NCBI RefSeq assembly: GCF_035825295.1
Contig: NZ_JAYMGI010000002.1
Location: 7,640,001 to 7,704,000 of the forward strand
From: Actinacidiphila sp. DG2A-62
Lineage (GTDB): Bacteria; Actinomycetota; Actinomycetes; Streptomycetales; Streptomycetaceae
DNA: 64,000 nucleotides
Reading direction: 5' to 3'
The notes under the pieces were generated by a model that saw only the letters and a program-made list of their open reading frames with translations, was not told the DNA's origin and made no database searches. Positions 58,056 to 64,000 of the stretch are shown here, piece after piece (within the stretch, counting starts at the first letter, position 1; every line of letters begins with the position of its first letter). Position numbers and translations under genes: made by a program.

Positions 58056-60644
58056 GTGCCGATACCCCGCCGCACCCTGCTCACCGCGCTGCCCGCCGCC
58101 GCGCTGCCCGCCCTCGCGCTCGGGAGCGCCGCCCCCGCCGGCGCCACGCCCGGAGCGGGTTCCCCGCACGTCGGCGCTGTCCCGTACGCCGCCCGCGCCG
58201 CCGACGATCCCTACGCCGCGGTGATCGCGAACACCACCGGGCTCCTCGCCGGGACCGACGCCTCCAACGCCCTGCCGGCGACCGCCGCCAAGCTCGCCGC
58301 CGTCGAGGCCACCGCCCGCGCGCGGCTCGCCGCCATGGACGCGGCGGGGACGGGCGAGCTGTTCCGGGGACTGCCGCTCGGCACCAGCGACACGCACCTC
58401 ACCACGTCGTTCCAGTACCTCTACGAGATCGCGCTCGCCACCCGCGTCCCCGGTCCCGCCGGGACCACCCTGCGCGGCGACGCCGCCGCCCAGCGGCGCG
58501 TCGTCGACGGCCTCGCGGCGCTCTACGACGGCTACTACGGCGACCAGGCGACCGGCTACTACGGCAACTGGTTCACCTGGGAGATCGGCATCTCCACCCA
58601 CGTCTCCCGCACCCTGCTGCTGCTCGCGGTGCCGCTCGCCGCCGCGCGACCCGACCTGACCCCGGCCTACGTCGCCGCGATGGACGGCTACCTGCGCAAC
58701 GGCAAGGACGGCGACGTCGACCTCGACTCCCGCTTCCACACCGGCGCCAACCTCGCCGACATCACCACCAACCGGGTCCTGCAGGGCGCGGTCGCCGGCG
58801 ACGGCGCACGCATCGCCAAGGCGGTGGCCGACCAACTCACCGTCTACGCGACCGTCGACCCGTACGCGCCCCGGCACGGCGTCACCGACGGGTTCCACGC
58901 CGACGGCTCCTTTATCCAGCACGCCTCGGTCGCCTACACCGGCTCGTACGGCGCCGGGCTGCTCACCCGGGTGGTGCAGACGGTCCAGATCCTGGCCGGC
59001 ACGCAGTGGGCCCCCGGCGGCGAACTGGTCGAAGTGGTCCGCGGCTGGGTCGTGGACGCCTTCGCGCCGCTGCTGTTCGAGGGCTGGATGATGGAGACGG
59101 TCAAGGGCCGCGCGGTGTCCAGGACCACCACCGGGTACGCGGACGCGGCCGCCGTCGTCGAAGCCGTCGTGGACCTCGCCGCGCTGACGACGGGTCAGCA
59201 GGCCGCGGACCTGGCGGCGTTCGTCAAGTACGTCGCGACCGCCTCGCGCACGCCGCCCGATCCGGCCGCCTTCGTCTCCCCGGTCGGCGTCGCCCGGCAC
59301 GCCGCGATCCTCGCCGACCCCGCGATCCCCGCGCGCGACCTCAACGCCCCCGCCTCGCATGCCGCGTTCAACGCGATGGACCGCACCGTGCACCGCCGCC
59401 CCGGCTACGCCTTCGCGCTGTCCCGCAGCTCCCGCCGGATCAGCGGCTACGAGTACATGAGCGGCGAGAACCTCATGCCGTGGTTCCAGGGACAGGGCGC
59501 CCACTACCTCTACCTGTCCGGCCAGGACCAGCGGAAGGCCTTCGGCGTCGACCACTTCACCACCGTGTCGCCGTACGCGCTCGGCGGCGTCACCGCGCCG
59601 GTGGAGACCCGGCGATCCGTCCCCGAGCTGTACGGCGCCGCGTGGTACGACAACCCGGCGGCCGGCTTCACCTCGTCCTCGCCGTCGCAGAACACCTACG
59701 TGTACTTCCCGTTGGCGACCAACGCCTTCTCCGGCGGCGTGCGCCTCGGCGGTTACGGCGTCGCGGGCCTCGCGCAGTCCAGCGACGTGGCCTACCGGGA
59801 CGCCCGAGCCGGGCTGCTGCCGGCGGACTTCACCGCCTACCGCAACGCCGACGCCACCAAGTCGTGGTTCATGTTCGACGACGAGATCGTCGTGCTGGCG
59901 GCAGGCGTCGGGGACGGCGCGGGACGCGCGGTGACCACCACCGTGGACACCCGGATCGCCGACCCGGACGCGCCCGTCACCCTCACCGGGGCGCTGCGCG
60001 GCGGCGCGCCTTGGTCGGGCACCGGCAGCGGCCCGCTGGCCTGGCTGCGCTACTCCGACGCCGCGCAGGGCGTCGCGGTCGGCTACGCCTTCCTCGCCCC
60101 CGCCGTGCCCACCGTCGCACTGGAGACCGTGACCCGCAGCCGCCGCGCGATCCGCACCGCGAACCCCGACACCCCGGTCACCAAGCAGGTGTTCGGCCTC
60201 ACCGTGCCCCAACCCCCGGGCGACGCCCACCGGTCCATGGCCTGGGCGATCGTCCCGCACGCCACCGAGGGGCAGTTGGCGGCGTACGAGCACGGGCCGC
60301 TCGCCGTCCTGGCGAACACCACGCGGTTGCAGGCGGTGCGGCACACCCGGCTCGGCATCCTCGCCGCCAACGCCTTCACCGCGGGAGCGCACCGCGCCGG
60401 ACCGCTGGAACTCGACGGACCGGCGGGCGTGCTGCTGCGCACCGGCGGCGACGGCTCGGTGCGGATCGCGGTCAGCGACCCCACCACCGAGCGCGACGCC
60501 GTCTCGGTGCTGCTGCGCGGCAGGCGGCTGCGGCCCACCGCCGCCGACGACGGCGTCCGGGTACGCCGCGTCCCCGGCGGCACCCGGCTGGACGTGGCCA
60601 CCCGCCACGCGTACGGACGCGGCTTCACCGCGGCCCTCCGCTGA
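58056..60644 (+). CDS. Exported polysaccharide lyase family 8 (hyaluronate/chondroitin/xanthan lyase type)
   Basis: An 862-residue enzyme from GTG 58056 (GGAGGG 5 bp upstream), with a Tat-like signal (PRRTLLTAL to APAGA). Residues about 45-385 are the alpha/alpha toroid with the catalytic Asn in YYGNWFTWEIGI (about 171), His in DGFHADGSFIQHA (about 281) and Tyr in YTGSYGAG (about 295). The remaining 470 residues form the beta-sandwich domains, including GYEYMSGENLMPWFQGQGAHYLY and a C-terminal sandwich. It eliminates uronate-containing glycosaminoglycans or xanthan; the family cannot be narrowed here. Confidence 0.92.
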   Translation: MPIPRRTLLTALPAAALPALALGSAAPAGATPGAGSPHVGAVPYAARAADDPYAAVIANTTGLLAGTDASNALPATAAKLAAVEATARARLAAMDAAGTGELFRGLPLGTSDTHLTTSFQYLYEIALATRVPGPAGTTLRGDAAAQRRVVDGLAALYDGYYGDQATGYYGNWFTWEIGISTHVSRTLLLLAVPLAAARPDLTPAYVAAMDGYLRNGKDGDVDLDSRFHTGANLADITTNRVLQGAVAGDGARIAKAVADQLTVYATVDPYAPRHGVTDGFHADGSFIQHASVAYTGSYGAGLLTRVVQTVQILAGTQWAPGGELVEVVRGWVVDAFAPLLFEGWMMETVKGRAVSRTTTGYADAAAVVEAVVDLAALTTGQQAADLAAFVKYVATASRTPPDPAAFVSPVGVARHAAILADPAIPARDLNAPASHAAFNAMDRTVHRRPGYAFALSRSSRRISGYEYMSGENLMPWFQGQGAHYLYLSGQDQRKAFGVDHFTTVSPYALGGVTAPVETRRSVPELYGAAWYDNPAAGFTSSSPSQNTYVYFPLATNAFSGGVRLGGYGVAGLAQSSDVAYRDARAGLLPADFTAYRNADATKSWFMFDDEIVVLAAGVGDGAGRAVTTTVDTRIADPDAPVTLTGALRGGAPWSGTGSGPLAWLRYSDAAQGVAVGYAFLAPAVPTVALETVTRSRRAIRTANPDTPVTKQVFGLTVPQPPGDAHRSMAWAIVPHATEGQLAAYEHGPLAVLANTTRLQAVRHTRLGILAANAFTAGAHRAGPLELDGPAGVLLRTGGDGSVRIAVSDPTTERDAVSVLLRGRRLRPTAADDGVRVRRVPGGTRLDVATRHAYGRGFTAALR

Positions 60645-60978
60645 CCCGGGGCGCCGGGTCCTGCGCGCGGTCCCACGCGCGGTCCCGGGCCCGGTCACGA
60701 GCCGGACCCCCAGCCGGACGCCCAGCCGGACCCCGAGCCGGATTCGCTGCCCGAAGCGCTGCCGGACCCACGGACGGCCCCGCCCGGCCGCACCCGGTCG
60801 GCCCATGTCCGCGCCGCGCCGTTCGCGCGTCGGAGTGATGCCGCGCATAGCCGCGCCCGCCGCGGGGGACCCCTGTGATCGCCGTCCGCCGGACCCGGCC
60901 GGCACCGACCCCGAGCGGGCCCCCGCCGTGCCGTGCCGTGCCGGGCCGGACCGCCGCAGCGATCTGGAGGTACGGCCC

Positions 60979-62208
60979 ATGCCCGTCGCCCGCCGCGCCC
61001 GCCGCGTCCGTCGTCCCCGCCTCGCCGCCGCGCTGCTCGCCGCGGCGGCCTCCTTCGGCTGCCTCCTGTCCGGACCGGCGCACGCGGGAACGCCCGGCCA
61101 CGCGGAATCACCCGGGCGCTCCGGACCGCACGCGTCCGCCGGCGAGGACCGCGCCCTCCGCGCCCGTCTCGCCGCGTTCACCGCGGCACCCGGCGGGCCG
61201 CCCGGCGCCGTCGCCGTGATCCGCGTCGACGGCCGCCGCGCCGTCTACCGGGCCGGCGTCGCCGACCTCGCCACCGGGCGGCCGCCGCGGGCCCGCGACC
61301 ACATGCGGATCGCCAGCACCGCCAAGGCGTTCAGCGGCGCGGTGGCGCTGTCCCTGGTCGACGCGGGCCGGCTGCGCCTGGACGACACGATCGGGCGCCG
61401 GCTGCCCCGGTTGCCCAAGGCGTGGGGCAAGGTGACGCTGCGTCAACTGCTGCAGCACACCAGCGGCCTGCCGGACTACTCCGAGGCGCCCTCCTTCGTC
61501 GCGGAGCTGACCGCCGACCCGCACCACCACTTCGACTCGCGCCGTCTGCTGGACTACGTCGCGGGTCTGCCGCTCGGCTTTGCGCCGGGCTCGCGCTACC
61601 ACTACTCCAACTCCGACAACATCGCGGTCGCGCTGATGGCCGAGGCCGCCACCGGACGCCGCTACGAGAGCCTGCTCGACACCCTGGTGGACCGGCCGCT
61701 GCGGCTGCGCGACACCACGCTGCCGCAGGACTGGCGGCTGCCCGAGCCGTATCTGCACGGCTACGCCCCGGGCGAGGACGGCGGCGCGCCCGAGGACGTC
61801 AGCACCCTGCTCAGCGCGTCGGGCGTGTGGGCGTCGGGCGGCATCGTCTCCACGCCGGACGACCTCGCCGCGTTCACCGCCGGCTACGCGGGCGGCCAAC
61901 TGTTCGGCCCGGCCGTCCGGCGCGCCCAGTTCGCCTTCGTGCCCGGCGCCTCCGAGCCCGCCGGTCCCGGCGTGAACGCCGCCGGGCTGGCGGTCTTCCG
62001 CTACGCCACCCGCTGCGGCACGGTCTACGGACACACCGGCAACTTCCCCGGCTACACCCAGTTCGCCGCGGCGACCGCCGACGGCCGGCGCGCCGTCACG
62101 GTCAGCATCACCCGCCAGGTCAACGCGACCGTCGACCCCCAGCGCCTGCCCGAACTGCGCGCGCTGGAGGAGGACTTCGTCTGCGCCGCCCTGCACGGCG
62201 CGCGGTAG
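60979..62208 (+). CDS. Secreted serine hydrolase, beta-lactamase/DD-peptidase family (S12)
   Basis: A 409-residue exported protein from ATG 60979 (GGAGG 7 bp upstream). The signal peptide ends at about residue 38 (GPAHA). Catalytic motifs of the penicillin-binding/class C fold are Ser113-x-x-Lys116 (STAK), Tyr209-Ser-Asn211 (YSN) and His352-Thr-Gly354 (HTG, in place of KTG). The sequence VRQLLQHTSGLPDYSE-like block is typical of esterase/DD-peptidase relatives. The substrate may be a D-peptide or ester; resistance to beta-lactams is not implied. Confidence 0.9.
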   Translation: MPVARRARRVRRPRLAAALLAAAASFGCLLSGPAHAGTPGHAESPGRSGPHASAGEDRALRARLAAFTAAPGGPPGAVAVIRVDGRRAVYRAGVADLATGRPPRARDHMRIASTAKAFSGAVALSLVDAGRLRLDDTIGRRLPRLPKAWGKVTLRQLLQHTSGLPDYSEAPSFVAELTADPHHHFDSRRLLDYVAGLPLGFAPGSRYHYSNSDNIAVALMAEAATGRRYESLLDTLVDRPLRLRDTTLPQDWRLPEPYLHGYAPGEDGGAPEDVSTLLSASGVWASGGIVSTPDDLAAFTAGYAGGQLFGPAVRRAQFAFVPGASEPAGPGVNAAGLAVFRYATRCGTVYGHTGNFPGYTQFAAATADGRRAVTVSITRQVNATVDPQRLPELRALEEDFVCAALHGAR

Positions 62209-62459
62209 GGCCGGTACGGCGGCCGGCGCCCCTCCCCGCGCGGTGACGCAGCGCAGCCCCGGTAGCGCTCCGGAGTGGTTGTGTCGGAATGGTTGCGCCG
62301 CCACCAGCAGGATGGAACACTTCCGGACGCCAACCGACTGGTTCGCACATATATCAACAATCTCGTTGCACCGCGCGGCGGTTGGCGAGCCCCACGACCG
62401 CCGAACGTCGCGCCGGACCGGTCCGTACGCGCTCCCGCACCCGACGTGGAGGTCGACGA
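62209..62459. other. Intergenic leader of the GH35 gene
   Basis: No gene is recognised in 251 bases. The A+T-richest part is 62340-62372, containing ACATATATCAACAATCTCGTTG, a -10-like and possible sugar-repressor half-sites (CAAC...GTTG, 6 bp apart). GGAGG at 62449-62453 is the ribosome-binding site of the next gene. Confidence 0.45.
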
Positions 62460-64000
62460 ATGCCCCTGCACCCCTCCCGGCGCCGCGATCCGCGGCACCG
62501 GATACTCCGACGCGCCGTGGCCACCGGCGTCACCCTGGCGCTGGCCGCCGGGCTCGGCGTGGGCCTCGGCGGCACCGCCGGCGCCGCCGCCCGCCCCGCC
62601 TCAGCCTCCTCGGCGACCGCCGCCACCCCGGCCGCCGCGGTCGCCACGCACGACGGCCGCGCCCACACCGTCAGTTACGACGGCTACTCGTACCTGATCG
62701 ACGGCAAACGCGTCTACCTGTGGTCCGGCGAGTTCCACTACTTCCGGCTGCCCAGCCAGGACCTGTGGTACGACGTGCTGCAGAAGATGAAGGCCGCGGG
62801 GTTCAACGCGGTTTCCCTGTACTTCGACTGGGGCTACCACTCCCCGGCGCCCGGGGTCTACGACTTCACCGGCGTCCGCGACGTCGACAAACTCCTCGAC
62901 ATGGCCGACCGGTTGGGCATCTACGTGATCGCCCGCCCGGGCCCGTACATCAACGCCGAGGTGGACGGCGGCGGCTTCCCCGGCTGGCTGTCGACCAAGG
63001 GCGGCCACACCCGCACCGACGACCCCGAGTACCTGAAGTACAGCGACGAGTGGCAGACGCAGATCGACCGCATCCTGCGCCGCCACCAGCTCACCGACGG
63101 CACCGGCTCGGTGATCGAGTACCAGGTCGAGAACGAGTACTACAACGGCAACGCCGACGGCCGCTCGTACATGAAGCACCTGGAGGACAAGGCGCTGGCC
63201 GACGGCATCACCGTGCCGCTGGTCGGCAACAACAACGGCACCTTCAACTCCGGCGACGCCGCGCTCGACGTCGACGGCGCCGACTCCTACCCGCAGGGCT
63301 TCAACTGCAGCACGCCCACGCGCTGGAGCGGCGTCCCCGACATCAGCTACGACCACCCGGACGGAAAGCCGCTGGAGACCGCCGAGTTCCAGGGCGGCGC
63401 CTTCGACCCGTGGGGCGGACCCGGCTACGACAAGTGCGCGCAGCTGATCAACGACCAGTTCGCGGACGTGTTCTACAAGCAGAACATCGCCGTCGGCGCC
63501 ACCTCGCAGAGCTTCTACATGACGTACGGCGGCACCAACTGGGGCTTCCTCGGCGAGCCGCAGAACTACACGTCCTACGACTACGGGGCCGCGATCCGCG
63601 AGAACCGGCAGCTGGACCCGAAGTACGACCAGGACAAGCTGATCGGCTACTTCACCCAGGCGGTCACGCCGCTCACCAAGACCGACGCGCTGCCCTCGGT
63701 GCCCACCGACAACGCCGCCGTCCTCGACACCGCCCGCCGCAACCCCGACACCGGCACCCAGTTCCACGTGCTGCGGCACACCGACTCCACCGCCACCTCG
63801 AAGGACAGCGCCCACATCACCATCGACCTCGGCGCCCACCCCGGCTACACCTACGACGACCGCGACAGCGCGATCGCGTACAGCGGCGACTGGTCGCACG
63901 TCGGCAGCGAGCAGAACTACACCGGCGGCGACTACCAGCACACCGAGTCCTTCACCGACACGGCCGGCGACGCCGCGAGCATCGCCTTCACCGGCACCGG
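62460..64000 (+). CDS. Exported GH35 beta-galactosidase (partial, runs off the window)
   Basis: ATG 62460 (GGAGG upstream) opens a frame with no stop to the end of the window: 513 residues are visible. A signal peptide with a basic start (RRRDPRHRILRRA) ends near residue 62. The GH35 barrel contains GEFHYFRLP, the acid/base Glu226 in QVENEYYN and the nucleophile Glu309 in TAEFQGG. FYMTYGGTNWGFLG is the typical GH35 signature. The sandwich domain follows but is cut off. It releases terminal beta-galactose from polysaccharides. Confidence 0.92.
   Translation, partial: MPLHPSRRRDPRHRILRRAVATGVTLALAAGLGVGLGGTAGAAARPASASSATAATPAAAVATHDGRAHTVSYDGYSYLIDGKRVYLWSGEFHYFRLPSQDLWYDVLQKMKAAGFNAVSLYFDWGYHSPAPGVYDFTGVRDVDKLLDMADRLGIYVIARPGPYINAEVDGGGFPGWLSTKGGHTRTDDPEYLKYSDEWQTQIDRILRRHQLTDGTGSVIEYQVENEYYNGNADGRSYMKHLEDKALADGITVPLVGNNNGTFNSGDAALDVDGADSYPQGFNCSTPTRWSGVPDISYDHPDGKPLETAEFQGGAFDPWGGPGYDKCAQLINDQFADVFYKQNIAVGATSQSFYMTYGGTNWGFLGEPQNYTSYDYGAAIRENRQLDPKYDQDKLIGYFTQAVTPLTKTDALPSVPTDNAAVLDTARRNPDTGTQFHVLRHTDSTATSKDSAHITIDLGAHPGYTYDDRDSAIAYSGDWSHVGSEQNYTGGDYQHTESFTDTAGDAASIAFTGT

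Noticed and set aside
60979..62208. Beta-lactam resistance gene
   Set aside because: STAK, YSN and HTG motifs fit the broad S12 esterase/DD-peptidase family; nothing specific for a true beta-lactamase is seen.

Overview
The window is very GC-rich (GTG starts are common, A+T is confined to short promoter patches) and its gene content points to a streptomycete-type actinomycete. It holds BldD/XRE-like regulators with an LBD, a DUF574-type S-adenosyl methyltransferase, an F420-dependent PPOX-fold enzyme, a sortase-E type LAxTG wall protein, an ECF sigma factor with a membrane partner, a DmdR/IdeR-like iron box and many Tat-exported hydrolases. I see no rRNA, tRNA, CRISPR array, insertion sequence, phage gene or plasmid origin. 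The genus is inference; no marker gene is present.

Layout. 1-7 kb: the tail of an AraC regulator, two tandem MuiA-like DUF4140/DUF4139 proteins, an aldo/keto reductase and a divergent MmyB-type XRE regulator. 7-12.6 kb (minus strand): an MFS transporter, a sigma/anti-sigma-like pair, a small unrecognised protein and a LAxTG surface protein. 12.7-19.5 kb: an alginate-lyase-like enzyme and a divergent multi-discoidin lyase-like protein, then a frame-broken carboxylesterase. 19.7-24.1 kb: a DUF6381-like small protein, a PoxB-like TPP enzyme, a Tat-exported muramoyl-alanine amidase and an F420/LLM oxidoreductase. 24.2-27.8 kb: an efe iron-uptake locus in which EfeU and EfeO are fused and EfeB (DyP peroxidase) follows. 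28-38.3 kb: a GH3 beta-glucosidase with a ricin lectin domain, an XRE regulator coupled to a methyltransferase, a TetR regulator with a divergent FAD monooxygenase, and a sedolisin. 38.5-48.4 kb: an unusual P-loop ATPase/Ser-Thr kinase fusion, a NUDIX hydrolase, an F420 enzyme and a very large sedolisin with Kelch repeats. 48.5-57.7 kb: a TrmB/LuxR-type regulator, a TetR regulator with a divergent alpha/beta hydrolase, an FMN reductase with a divergent MarR regulator, a GNAT acetyltransferase, a glutamine-synthetase/amidohydrolase pair and a GOLPH3-like protein. 58-64 kb: a PL8 lyase, a serine beta-lactamase-fold hydrolase and the start of a GH35 beta-galactosidase.

How it works together. The dominant theme is secreted polymer breakdown: alginate, hyaluronan/chondroitin-like glycans, beta-glucosides, beta-galactosides, protein and peptidoglycan. 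These genes stand alone behind strong hairpin terminators and several carry sugar-repressor-like operators. Two LacI-type palindromes lie just upstream of the two lyase genes at 14.5 and 58.0 kb, chitinase-promoter-like TGGTC repeats lie in the alginate lyase promoter, and a CebR-like box lies before the regulator at 49.6 kb. Four regulator/enzyme pairs are divergent with clear inverted repeats or the classic arrangement for local control.

The most unusual items are the ATPase-kinase fusion with a non-RD catalytic loop, the EfeU-EfeO fusion, and a hexanucleotide repeat at the ribosome-binding region of an acetyltransferase. Two probable indels (carboxylesterase near 18.8 kb, efeO near 26.18 kb) may be real lesions or assembly errors.
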